Shown here piece after piece: positions 51,100-62,454 of a stretch of DNA of 64,000 nt (position 1 is its first letter; every line of letters begins with the position of its first letter). A program made the translations under genes and the position numbers. Origin of the DNA: Microcebus murinus (Eukaryota; Chordata; Mammalia; Primates; Cheirogaleidae); NCBI RefSeq assembly GCF_040939455.1, contig NC_134115.1, positions 29,290,727 through 29,354,726 of the forward strand, given 5' to 3'. Below the pieces are notes generated by a model. It did no database searches. It was not told the DNA's origin and saw nothing but the letters and a program-made list of their open reading frames with translations.

Positions 51100-51606
51100 T
51101 GAAGAAGATCCACATAATTTTTTACAGATACTCACTCTGAAGGAGTATCCTAACTCCCCACTCCCTAACTGTGGGCTGCAAATAGTGACTTTCTTCCAAA
51201 GACTATAGTAGAGGAACCTGACAAACATTACTTCAGCCAGGCAATCAAGATCTGCATCAACTGTGATACGTCAAATTAATAGTATTACCCTTTTTATGGC
51301 CGGGCGCTGTGGCTCACGCCTGTAATCCTAGCTCTTGGGAGGCCGAGGCGGGCGGATTGCTCAAGGTCAGGAGTTCAAAACCAGCCTGAGCGAGACCCCG
51401 TCTCTACTATAAATAGAAAGAAATTAATTGGCCAACTGATATATATATAAAAAATTAGCCGGGCATGGTGGCGCATGCCTGTAGTCCCAGCTACTTGGGA
51501 GGCTGAGGCAGAAGGATCACTCGAGCCCAGGAGTTTGAGGTTGCTGTGAGCTAGGCTGACGCCACGGCACTCACTCTAGCCTGGGCAACAAAGCGAGACT
51601 CTGTCT

Positions 51607-51649
<43 letters not shown>

Positions 51650-52150
51650 GTATTACCCTTTTTATGATGTGATGAGGATGACATTTACCTCCCAAAACAC
51701 TCCAGTCTACATTAATCTAGCCTAATCATGAGAAAAATATCAGACAAATCCCAAGTGATGGACCTTTCACAAAACACCTAACAGTAACTCTCCAAATTGT
51801 CAAGGACATCAAAACCAAGGAACATCTGAGAAACTGTCACAACAAAGGGGATCCTAAGGAGACATGACAACTAAATGTAATGTGGTAGTCCAGGTAGAAT
51901 CCTAGAACAAAAACAAAGGGACATTAGGGGGAAACAGTAAATCTGAACAAAGTATGAACTTTAACAATAATGTATCAATATCAGTTCATGAATTGGGTCA
52001 AATGTACTATACCAATGTAAGATCAAGATAGGGGTATAAGGTATACAAGAGTTCTCTCTGTATGACATCCTCAATAGTTCTCTACATCTAATAAATAGAT
52101 GATTTACTAATAATAGTTCTCTACATCTCAAATAAAAATGTTGTTAAAAA
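51100..52150 (+). repeat. L1M-type LINE 3' end, sense, interrupted by a young Alu
   Basis: ATCTAGCCTAATCATGAGAA, CAGACAAATCCCAAGTGATG, AACTCTCCAAATTGTCAAGG, AGGAGACATGACAACTAAAT and a CTCAAATAAAAATG end resemble a common old L1 3' UTR. AATAGTTCTCTACATCT is present twice (about 52072 and 52112), a small tandem duplication at the end. Confidence 0.55.
51298..51645 (+). mobile_element. young lemur-type Alu with long pure A-tail
   Basis: It starts GGCCGGGCGCTGTGGCTCAC, has the linker GGCCAACTGATATATATATA and ends in about 38 uninterrupted A. The 20 bases at 51278-51297 that begin AATAGTATTACCC recur exactly at 51646-51665. CpGs are well kept. A pure long tail and a perfect long duplication mean recent insertion. 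Confidence 0.97.
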
Positions 52151-53102
52151 AAAATCCAAGAGATCATGACCACTGCCTTCAAAGGCTCCTGCCTCTTCTG
52201 CATCATAGGATAATTCTTCCTTAATGGTCAGTGTTAAATCCAACATGGTAACTTCTTTGTTGTATTCTGAGAAGTGACAAAATAGGCCAAAAGGTATTGG
52301 GGATTTTTTAGCTGGATTACCCAGCCAGCAGAAGCGGAGATGGTCACCTCCTATTGCCTTTTTTCAGTTTTGCAGTCTGTACAGTATCAACAAGGCATCA
52401 GCCTTCGCTTCCATCTGTTGGCTGACAGAAGGTTCCCACAACCATCAAACTGATGGACTTTTTTTCTTTTAACCTCACCAAATGTTCTGCAGAAGAGTTC
52501 TGTTTTTAGACTGTGGATGTACAGATAGGCATGATCTTTCCTTTCTGTCAATTCTGTTTCTCTCCTTCTCTTCCATAGACTAGAGGGACATCCTCATCCC
52601 TGTGAGTCTCGGGACCATTTGAGCAGGAAGCCATGGAAGCAGGAATCAGCCACCACATTAAAGGGGGAAAAAGGAGCAAGACCTTCTGGTTCCAGTCCAT
52701 TTTACATATTCTGGACTCATCTGCCTGCTATCAGCAGTCCTCATTAGCCAAGTACTTAACCAAACAGTCAAGATAGGTTGGATGTAGCTTTGAGTCTTTG
52801 TTTTTATTGTCCTTCCCTCCCATTGAAATACATCTTGCCTTTTATGTTGTTTCTTCCTGCTTCATTAATTCTGTTTGGCTCCCACATAGGCGAGATCTTT
52901 CCCTTCTCTGAACTCTAATAAACCCAATCTCGCTCACTTTGCATTCCCAGCACCCAAGTTGGCTGTGTCTCCTAAGTGTATCTCCTCAACTACCCTGTAA
53001 ATTCCTTAATGGAGTGAACTTCATCTACTTTTCTTCATCTACTACACTTTGTGCCTTGGTCAATCAAGTTGTCCAATAAACACTGGCAAGTATTTGAGTG
53101 TT
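52151..53102. other. unassigned; possible L2 trace at the end
   Basis: No gene is recognised. About 52985-53100 resembles an L2 3' end (TGTAAATTCCTTAATGGAGT, then AATAAACACTGGCAAGTATT). Confidence 0.35.
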
Positions 53103-53290
53103 TGCCATTGAGTATTTATTTTACAACAACTCGATGGAATAGGAATGTAATTACCCCGATTTTACAGCCAAAAATTCTAAAGAATAAAGTAGTTGAGTGA
53201 TTTTCCTGGGGTCATGTGGAAGTTGCAGAGCCAGAATTTGAACCCAAATTCAAGCTCTTAATTACAACAGTACGTTCCACTGCTTCCTAA
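53103..53290 (-). repeat. MIR SINE, antisense
   Basis: TTATTTTACAACAACTCGAT, CCCCGATTTTACAGCC, GAAGTTGCAGAGCCAGAATT and TTGAACCCAAATTCAAGCTC give the antisense MIR order. Confidence 0.85.
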
Positions 53291-53955
53291 TAAATACTTA
53301 CTGAGTTAAATGATCGCTTAAAGAGTCTAAGTGTTTCAATAAGTGGTGATCTCAGAAGGAAAGTGAAAAACCCTTGGTCTTTCACCCCCAATTAAATGAG
53401 AAAGTTTTTATTCAGTTGTTCCCACCCAAACCTAAAAGTCACACAGAGTTTGTATATAGTGTTAGACAAGAGGACTCAAGGGAGACAGCAATTTAAAAAA
53501 ATCTGCAGGGAGCACTGTGGTTAGCCATTTTTCTTCACACTTCAACCGGTTAGGAGGACTAGTGGACACAAAATGAACAAACAGAGAACAACAGAATATG
53601 CAAGACAGTAGAGTTTGGAGCACAACACCAGGCTGGCTCACACGCTTTGATGTATGAATAACTGGACAGAGACAAGGCAACACACTGGAGGAGTAACCAG
53701 CACCTGGCGCCATATTGCACACATACATACAAGCAGCACGCTTCCCTCCCGCACTCATCTCCCACTGTAAATTTTGTGGTTGGATGGTTTGCTTTTTAGA
53801 CAATTTCTAGAAATAAGTTACCACCAATTTTATTACACAAATACATGAGTATTTACAATCACCCTGTGGCCCACACCTAAATTAAATAACTTTCTCTTCT
53901 AATATGAGGAAGAAGGTGCAAAGTGCCAAATTGGTACAGGCTCCATCCACCCACC
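53291..53955. other. unassigned sequence
   Basis: The overlapping minus-strand frames at 53803..53462 (113 codons, Cys-rich) and 53765..53559 have no family match that I recognise. I do not call either as a gene. Confidence 0.4.
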
Positions 53956-54025
53956 ACATCGTCGTCATCATCATCATCATCATCATCACCCCACACACAC
54001 ACACACACACACCACCACCACCACA
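53956..54025. repeat. compound (CAT)n-(CA)n-(CCA)n microsatellite
   Basis: Eight to nine ATC/TCA units are followed by CCC, about ten CA units, and four CCA units. It lies 15 bases before the piggyBac-like element. Confidence 0.95.
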
Positions 54026-54039
54026 GTTTGAGCTTTTAA

Positions 54040-54655
54040 CACATAACTGCCACATGAGTTGTGCTTAACTCATGCTGGTTTTGAGCCGGGGGGCTTGTGA
54101 AGCACATGTAACTCGCATGCCTCTTCACCTTGGAAGCCGCAAGAACTATTTTTCAAGTTGCATATAACTCATGCACAGAAAACAATAAAAAATAACAAAT
54201 TTTTCATTAAATTAGAAAAGATTGTTTCGTTTTTGAAGTTTTTATTCTATTTTCACAATAAAACACATGTGGCGGCCGGGCGTCGGTGGCTCATGCCTGT
54301 AATCCTAGCACTCTGGGAGGCCGAGGCGGGTGGATTGCTCAAGGTCAGGAGTTCGAAACCAGCCTGAGCAAGAGCAAGACCCCATCTCTACTATAAATAG
54401 AAAGAAATTAATTGGCCAACTAATATATATAGAAAAAATTAGCTGGGCATGGTGGCACATGCCTGTAGTCCCAGTGACTTGGGAGGCTGAGGCAGGAAGA
54501 TCACTTGAGCCCAGGAGTTTGAGGTTGCTGTGAGCTAGGCTGACGCCATGGCACTCACTCTAGCCTGGGCAACAAAGCGAGACTCTGTCTCAAAAAAAAA
54601 AAAAAATACATGTAGCCCCAAGGAAAATTTTTTTTCTGGTGTGGCAGTTAGTGTG
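54040..54655. mobile_element. TTAA-flanked piggyBac-like non-autonomous transposon, carrying an Alu
   Basis: TTAA stands on both sides (54036-54039 and 54656-54659). The left end reads inward CACATAACTGCCACATGA, and the right end reads inward CACACTAACTGCCACACC, identical apart from one extra base and the last few positions. TTAA duplication plus short inverted ends that start CAC is the piggyBac signature. Without the Alu at 54274 and its duplication the element is about 270 bases, too short to encode a transposase. AACTCATG-like motifs recur next to the left end. Mouse lemur is known to carry recently active piggyBac families, which fits the host. The family name cannot be fixed by eye. Confidence 0.82.
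54274..54606 (+). mobile_element. lemur-type Alu inside the piggyBac-like element
   Basis: It starts GGCCGGGCGTCGGTGGCTCA, with one extra C compared with the other copies here. The linker is GGCCAACTAATATATATAGA, and the tail has about 15 A. CACATGTGGC before it and TACATGTAGC after it are an imperfect target duplication. Confidence 0.96.
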
Positions 54656-54659
54656 TTAA

Positions 54660-55244
54660 ACGATGCCTACTATGGTGCCAGTAATCAATCGTAATGCCCA
54701 TTCTATCCAACCAGGAGTTACCCAGCTTTGCCTAAGAAGCAGGTAGACCTTTCCACTCTGCTGTGTTCTTGCCATTTCTCTCATGCCAACTGCTACTTAA
54801 CTCTGAACTCTCCTAGACAGCTATACTCAAGACAAACAATGGCCTCCCTGCGTCTGTTAGATATGTCAATTCGTTTTCTTTCTCATCCCACTATCTTCCA
54901 TTTATTAGACCCAGGTGTCTGAGTTAGCTGTCAGATGTGAGACCAGAGCTGCCTATTATTCACAAAGAAGAGGTGGCCATGGTTCTGAGTTTCCAAAGAG
55001 ATATGGATGAAGACTCTAAAATACACCGTGGCTGATCCCTAATGTTGGCAGAGTATAAGTTAGGAATGGTAAGGGAATGAATTTCCTTTGAATCCCAACC
55101 AGGCCACAACCCAAATGACTACTGTATATAGTTTCAGATACTCTAGAACAGCACAATAATACAAAAAAAGTGATCCATGTCATTCAAAGTCAGAAGATTT
55201 TGGAGTAAAGGGAACTTCTTTTGACAAAGTTTTGTTTACTAAAA
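54660..55244. other. unassigned sequence
   Basis: No gene or confident repeat is identified. Confidence 0.4.
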
Positions 55245-55440
55245 ATAAACAGGAGGCCCCTCCTCCCTCAAAGAATTTACAATCCAACCGGGAAGATAAG
55301 ACACGCCTGCAAATGACTGAAAATACATATTGAAAGGTGATAAGTCCAGTAGAAGAGGTATAAATAAAATGCTTATCTCCTCCACCTCTCTATTTATTCC
55401 AGCATCACAGGAAGGCCTTCGGGAGCTGCTGGCAAGCAAG
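55245..55440 (-). repeat. possible L2 fragment, antisense
   Basis: CCTCAAAGAATTTACAATCC, GTGATAAGTCCAGTAGAAGA and GGAAGGCCTTCGGGAG resemble the antisense L2 3' region. Confidence 0.5.
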
Positions 55441-57424
55441 TCTAGCCTGGGACTACTTCACAGCAGACCCACCAAAGGCAATGCCATGGAGCCCAAGATT
55501 CCCTGGAAGACAGAGACAGCCGGAAGGAGCTGCAATCATCTCCATCGCTTCCTACGCCTCCTTCCACCCACATTGTAAAAAGGGTTGCAGTGTGCTTGTT
55601 ATGAAACACTTCCTGAAATACAGTGAACAAGAGGCAATTTTCAAAAACAAAGAGCATAATTCTAACATTTTGTCACTTTTTAAAGTGTAACTCTCTCTCA
55701 GAGTAATTTCATAGCATGCAGTTGCCCTGTGCATTAACCTGCCTTCAAATTTGGATATCATCACATTCTCCAACCTCAGAGGCTTAATTTGGAACCCTAA
55801 GGCTGTCTTTTACTCTTAACTCCAGCCACATTCAGCACTTTTGCCACCTTTCTTTTAATTGCATTATCTTCCCCTAATTAAGTGTGTTAGCCTGACTTTT
55901 CCAATCTATTGCAAATTCCCTGAGTGCAAAAACCATGCATTTGTTTTTGTAATTGCTTCCCCACCCACCCCTTACTCTAAATGTTAACCCCTTTTGCCCT
56001 TGCCACCTTACAAATTGCTTTGCACATAAAAAAAAAAAATGAAAGGAAGTAGCATTTACTTAGCTCCTTCTACCACATTCCTTTACCTCAGTCAATTCTC
56101 TCAATAATCCACTGAAGTGGTCAACATTAGCCTTATTTTAGAGGCTGTTCTTTGCTGGGAAGACAAAGGGATTGGATCATCTTTGATCCTCTCCAGTGTA
56201 CACAACATAATGTCAACTTCACCTCTTCTAATTTTCCCCCCAAGAAACATACACATCCTATCCAGTCATCGGGGATATCAGAAATCATATTGTATAAGAG
56301 ATATGCATAAACCAATGTTAAAGTGAAATATGACAACTTTTAGACATCAAGAGTTCTGGAACAACCTTCTAAGGTTTTCAAGTAGCACTCAAACATGACA
56401 CATGACCTTTGAAACCAAATTATCTCACATACTGAAAAGGATCCATAGGCTTGTGCTAAAGGTAACTGTCCTGGACAGTAGTGATTATGGAAGTCATATC
56501 TGTTTACCTGTTAATGATTGAAAGATCCATAAGGAGGAGCAGATTTCAACTAAGACTTCATGAAAACCACTGACCTGTCTGGCCCCTTTTCAGGGTAACT
56601 CTTTCTCTTGAAAAGAGGAGATATATTGGACTACTATATTCAAAATTCTAAGTTCAAAATGACCGTGACATCCATTAATCCTCCGTTTCCATACTAGTTG
56701 ATTTGTATTTGTACTTAGCATTTATTTACCTAAAGGCTACCCACCCATTTTAAGGACCGAATGAATTCTTTGGAATTTATTGTCCTGATCCAATACAACC
56801 TGGTGTGAGAAGCTCAAGGGTTTTATTTCTTTACATAGTCCAGGTCAAATTCCATTACAATCACTCCTGTGGGCTTACTGAAGTTCTCTGCTTTTCTGGA
56901 ATTTAATTGTATGCAATATTAAAGTATGATACCTGTTAAGAATTGAGAAATTTGTGTCTATATAGAAAAATATTTTTAAATGTCATTGGATATGAGGCTG
57001 TGATAACAGATCTAAAACTTTCTTTAGAGTAATTTTTTTCAATCCAAAAATAAATCTCATCAGCTGCTATGGCTTACTTTGGGGGAATCTATGTTAGTTT
57101 CAATTAGTTTTGAGGAATATTTCTTCAATTGCCTTATTCTCGACTTTACTGGGAACATAGAGTGGAGCCTCACTGGCACTCTAGTTCCTGGCTGTTGGTA
57201 TCAGGTGATTCAAATCTTGTTGACCTTGTATGTTATTTTCTACATCCTATGATATCCTTTAAGTGAATTAATTATATCTTCTTATATTGTTCATATCATA
57301 TTCATATATAATCAAATATATAATAAAAAGGTAAATAAAATCATCAAAGCAAATTATATATGGGCACTCCATGCTTTCTCATCTTGATTGGAAACAGTCT
57401 TTCACAATATTGTGTCTATTTTTT
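55441..57424. other. unassigned; weak L2 and MIR traces
   Basis: A weak sense L2 trace lies at about 55850-55990 (TTGCAAATTCCCTGAGTGCA) and a weak MIR-like trace at about 56045-56170. The remainder, up to 57424, is AT-rich and unnamed. No gene is seen. Confidence 0.35.
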
Positions 57425-57900
57425 TTTTCATTTAATTTTAAATATACTACTCCATGGCATTTTATCTGCAAATAATATTCTATTGTTATGAGCTACTATA
57501 GTTCATTTAATCATTTCTCCAAATGTTAGATATTGGAGTTATTTTTAGCCTTTCATTATTATGATTAACATTGTTCTAACAAGATTTTTTTTCTCCTTTG
57601 ATTTTTTTCCCCCATGAAAAAACTACTGGATCAAAGGGTATGTTCAATGAAATGGCTTTTGTCAAATATTGTTGGTAGGAAGTACACACACATTCAAATG
57701 CTAACAATCATTTGCAAGTACCCAGCTCTATACAGTGATACCAACATTTTAATTCATCATTTTAATTTATTTCTTTAACCTCAGCTACTTCAGGTTGCAT
57801 TTCTTTTACCATTACTATGGATGATTACTTTTGCATGTGTTGGCCCTTTTTATGTATAAAAAAATGATAGTACCCAACCTTTGGCCATTTCTCTAAGTAG
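57425..57900 (-). repeat. L1M/HAL1 3' fragment, antisense
   Basis: AATATACTACTCCATGGCAT, CTACTATAGTTCATTTAATC, AACTACTGGATCAAAGGGTA and TTGCATGTGTTGGCCCTTTT follow the antisense order also seen at 20691. Confidence 0.7.
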
Positions 57901-58685
57901 AGATTAGTTGTTACATAATTATGTAAGTGCCTTATGTATTCTGGATACTACCCTTTATGTGTGTATAAATATGGATATGTTCCCTATTTCATTACATTTC
58001 TTTAAATCTTAGTTATATTGATTCTAATATAAGTTTTAATACAGTTGTACATGTTAAGAAATCATTTTCCTTTTATATTTTGGATAAGTAAATTAGACTA
58101 GAGTTGTTTTATATCTCCTAGAAATAAACCAAGATATGTTTTGTTCTAGATAACAGAAGAATTTACTTTTACTCTTTAATAATCATTGATTTAAAAAATA
58201 TATGCTTTGAATAAGTGAATCAAAAAAGTTCTTGTAAGAAAAATAAAGGAACATGAATATATTCAGATATTTAGTGTCTCCATTTATCCAAATATTTTAA
58301 ATTCAAGTTAAACTTTTCTTAAAAATTCCTTCTCTCTCCTTATGCACCCCCATATACCAATACCCTAATGTATTCTTGTGATTACCTTATAACTGAGAAA
58401 GACAAATTTTAAATGATGGTTGAACATAATCACATCATTAAACATAGAAAGCAATCAGTAACCATGCCATGAACTACCATTTCTGTGTAGCTACAATTCA
58501 ACTACTGCCCCAGCCAGTAAGTCACATTTAGGGAAAGTACATACTAATGCAATGAATGCAAACACTTTCACTTGTTCATAGAAGACTTGACTTCCCTGGC
58601 AGTTCATTTATTCAAACCTTCACTGACTAGCCAAATAGCTGACAGCTTTAAGACTCTTCTTGAAATACTGTCTCTTCATGAGATA
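57901..58685. other. unassigned AT-rich sequence
   Basis: No gene or confident repeat is identified. Confidence 0.4.
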
Positions 58686-58988
58686 TGGGGCAGGAAGTCC
58701 TTGTTGGATATCCTTAACCTTCACTCAGCCCTCTAATGTCTTCTCATCACACTAAGAATAAAATCCAAAGTCACTGCGTGGTTTATAAAGCTCTACCTGC
58801 CTTGGCGCCAAGCACTCCCCCTCCCTCACCTTCCCCAGCTTTGGCCATGCTGGCTTCCTCCCAGTACCTCGAACAGGCCACAGGAACTCTGCTCAGGACT
58901 TCACGCTTACTTCACACAGCCAGAAATGCTTTTCCCCAGATCTTCCCAGTTTGTGGCTCTACTTTATGAGGGTCTTTGTTGTTGTTGT

Positions 58989-59360
58989 TGTTATGAACTG
59001 AATGTTTGTGCCCCCTCCCCCCCCCCCCCCCCCGCAAATTCATATGTTGGAATCCTTACCCCAGTGGGATGGTATTAAGAGGCAGGATCTTTGGGAGGTC
59101 ATTAGGTTATAAGGATGGATCCCTCACGAATAAGATCAGTACCTTCAAAAAGGAGCCATACAGAGCTTGCTTCCTCTCTTTCTGCTCTCTGCCTTGTGAG
59201 GATACAAGAGGACGGCTCCCTGCAAACCATAAAGAGGACCCTTACTCAACACTGGATCTTTCAGCACCTTGATCGAGGACTTCCGAGTCTTCAGAACTGT
59301 GAGAAATAAATGTTTGTTGTTCGAGCCACACAATCTACGGTATTTTGTTGTAGCAAGACA
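58989..59360 (+). mobile_element. solitary MLT1-type MaLR LTR
   Basis: TGTTATGAACTGAATGTTTG opens the LTR. ATTCATATGTTGGAATCCTT, TCTTTGGGAGGTCATTAGGT, AGAACTGTGAGAAATAAATG, and GAGCCACACAATCTACGGTA follow in MLT1 order. It has no internal retroviral sequence. A GTT run stands at its 5' edge. Confidence 0.93.
59011..59033. repeat. C homopolymer tract
   Basis: Five C, one T and then 17 C lie near the start of the MLT1 LTR, where the family normally has about six to eight C. The run has expanded and is prone to length change and sequencing error. Confidence 0.95.
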
Positions 59361-59729
59361 ATGTTCATGTGCCACCTCTTCAGAGAGGGCCTCCCCCGCC
59401 TCACCACCACCGCTACCGTCACTCCATTCCTTATCCTGCTTCATCTGTCCCCATGGCATCTTGTGTCAAATTAATATTTGTTAATATTTTCCTTTATCCT
59501 TGGCCTCCCCCACTAGAAAGGAATAATCCCAGTACCTAGAACTGTGTTAACAGGCATTCGAATGCCTGTTGTATCATGAATGAACTGAGGTTAAGTACCT
59601 CTTTAGGAGATGGCCTCAGAGAACAACCCAAGTCATCTTGGGATGAAGCACCCGCTGTTTGCACTGTAGGGTGTCACACCCGTCGTCCTTCCACGAGAGA
59701 CAACATCGTGTCAAAGATAGAGAGATGGC

Positions 59730-59955
59730 TCTGGAGCTGGGCCCGCTGGCTATGATTACCAACTGTGTAATAACATCAATATAACATCAATATCGCTGCT
59801 CCTTGGTGTCCTCTTTCATAAAATGGTGATAATAATACCTACCCATGGGTGGCTGTGATTAATTAAACATGTTACTCATGTTTATTGTTTAGAAAGTACC
59901 CAGAATGTAGTAAGAGCCCACTCAGTGTTAGGTACTCATCAGCACTGTCATTTTA
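59730..59955 (+). repeat. MIR SINE, sense
   Basis: GCTCTGGAGCTGGGCCCGCT, TCATAAAATGGTGATAATAA, TACCTACCCATGGGTGGCTG and GTTTAGAAAGTACCCAGAAT give the MIR order. ATAACATCAAT is duplicated inside it at 59769-59791. Confidence 0.85.
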
Positions 59956-60399
59956 GGGCCCCTCCTTCATTTATACAACTCTCCAATCATTGACTATTTC
60001 CCCCATATTTCTTATTTTGGAATATTTGCTTCTTAGTCTCTTACTCATTTTAGTTACTTCATGTCACTTTTATCTTTATGTTCTAATTACCAATATACCA
60101 ATAATTTATTTTTATCAAGGAAATGCATGTACAAGGCATGTATCAAATGGTACAGAAGACTTCACAAGAGCAACCAACTCTTGCTTTTCCTTTTCCTGCT
60201 ACCAGTTCCATGGCAACTGTTCTTAAAATTTTTGGTTTTGGTCTCTTGATGCTTATCTTCATAACTCTTGATAACAAGCTTAAATCTCTAGGTCTTGATT
60301 CATATCAGGGACTCTGCCCACCCCGCCCTGGCCTCCTCTCAAAGTTTGATATATCATTCTGTTCAACACCATTGTAAGTTTAAGTACTCAAGTCTTCAT
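59956..60399. other. unassigned sequence
   Basis: No gene or confident repeat is identified. Overlapping short frames in all three plus frames have no family character. Confidence 0.4.
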
Positions 60400-60765
60400 T
60401 TGTGTTTTTGCCAACTTCTGTTTTAAAGTAAAACTGTCTTTATTCATAGATAATATGATTGTCTATGTAAAAAAAAAATTCTATACATGCTACAAAAAAT
60501 TTATTAGAATTAACACAAGAACTTAACTCCTTACCAAAAAACATATAAGGCTAGCAAATTGGCACATGAAAGGATGCTCAAACGTGATTAGCCATCTGAG
60601 AAACGCAATTTAAGACTACAGGGAGTCACCATGACCGCCTATTAGAATGTGTAAATTGAAAAAGACTGATTATACCAACTGTTCATGACAAGGCGGAGGA
60701 ACTGGAACTCTCATCTGCCACTGGTGAGAATGCAAGGTGGCACAATTCTGGAATGTCACCAGCTT
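60400..60765 (+). repeat. L1M LINE fragment, sense
   Basis: GGCACATGAAAGGATGCTCA, GATTAGCCATCTGAGAAACG, TAGAATGTGTAAATTGAAAA and GGAACTCTCATCTGCCACTG are the L1M block that spans the end of ORF2. Confidence 0.88.
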
Positions 60766-62454
60766 TTAACGATTATTTTTTACTTCCCCATTTTAGCAGA
60801 TGAGACTATTAGAGCTTTACCCTCTCCTCTCTGATTCCATGTCCCAGCTCCTGCCAACTACACTTTCACTTTGTTGAGGCTGCCAACATTTGTAATATAG
60901 CCTGCAATCATAACCAAGTCTGCCATGCATGGTCCACAGTCTGATTCTAAGGGAATAAAAGAGAAACAGCATCTATATGGTTATGATATGCTACTATGCT
61001 CGCCATCAGGCTAAGTGAAGAATTAAGATTCCAGTCTCTTATTATGATCCAACGACATGACTGCAGATCTAACGTTGTGACACCTATGCCAGTGCTGTGG
61101 AGCTCCATGAGTTTCCCTCATTCTTGCTCAGGTATTACCCATGTCAGTAATTCCAGTCAGATCCCTCTGCCACTCGGCGGTACAGGCCATCAGACTAAAA
61201 ATATTTCTATTAGTAACTGAAGTTTTCATTAGCATTTGAGGAATGTCCAATTAATAATTTAAAACAAACTTAAAGATTCCACAGGTGTTAAAAGCACTTT
61301 CTAGATGACTTCTAGGAGCTGCTCATATCTAAACAGGCAGCACTAAATGAAACACTAATCATCTTTGTATGCAAGACAGAGAACATTAGGCACTCAGGAG
61401 GATGTGATAAGTTGACAACCACATACCATATGGACTAGATGGAATAAGCAATGAATTTATTTAATACCTGGAGGACCACATCCTAGTTTGGACCCTATCA
61501 TATGGATTATTTGCTGTTCACCAGCGTTCTTTTTTTCTGACAAGTAAGCATGAGTTTTGCTTTCTCCCGTAGACATCCACATCCAGGATTCATCTCTTTT
61601 TAAAGATAGAAGCATGCTGCTCTCCTCATCCATGCTGAGGGTGTCTTTAAATTCTGTAACTCTCATTAGACTCTAGCAAAGTGCCCCACTCATGTCTTTG
61701 GCCTCAGGGACAGGAGAGGAGAATTCTTCTTTATGGGGATCCCTTGACTCAGATCTGCTTACTCATGGGCTATAAAGGTAGGTGCCCTGAGCCTGACCCC
61801 TTTCTGCAATTCCTATGAAATAAATTATCTAATGTGCATGATGCTTTTGTTCTAAGGACCTGAAAGGCCATCACTCCATCTGGCCTCACAATGTGCCTTT
61901 GAACTAGGTCAGGAGCCAATGGACAGATTCTCATTTCACAGAGGAGGGAAAGAAAAGGGCACAAAAGGGGTCAAGCCATTTGACCACAGGTCACCAAAGT
62001 GTTATCAGAGAGGTCAGACAAGTCAGAATCGCTGCTTCTTGGAGAAGCGCTCTCACTGCATCCAAATTCAGCTTGAACAAATGTATGCAAAATGTCACTT
62101 AAAAACACAGGAAGTTTGACCCAATGAAACCAGGAGATAAACTCTGCTCACAGAAGCTATAGTAGGTGTAGGGGAACTGCCAAAAGATATATTCTCTTCC
62201 TCCAGAGTTTAAAAATAGTGAGAATGACAAATGACCCAAATTCTACACTGGGTTTTGTATACTTTTTTGCTAATCTAATTTTTTTTTAAGTGAGAAATAG
62301 AACATCCAGCTATAAACACATTTTAACCAAGCATTTTCAATTTAGTTTGAGGTACATCAATTGATATAAACCCTTATAGAACTTTGAGTTGTTCACCTTG
62401 TTTCTTAATACTTCTAAAGGAAAATAAAAATAATCAATAAAAAGTAGTAGGGGA
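60766..62454. other. unassigned sequence
   Basis: About 1.7 kb with no credible gene and no repeat that I can name. Confidence 0.4.

Larger units (their letters stand above)
58690..59585 (+). repeat. L2 LINE 3' region, sense, split by an LTR
   Basis: Part one (58690-58983) holds AGAATAAAATCCAAAGTCAC, TAAAGCTCTACCTGCCTTGG and CCTCGAACAGGCCACAGGAA. Part two (59361-59585) continues with CACCTCTTCAGAGAGGGCCT, GTCCCCATGGCATCTTGTGT and ATCATGAATGAA at the end. The order is continuous across the LTR. Confidence 0.88.
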
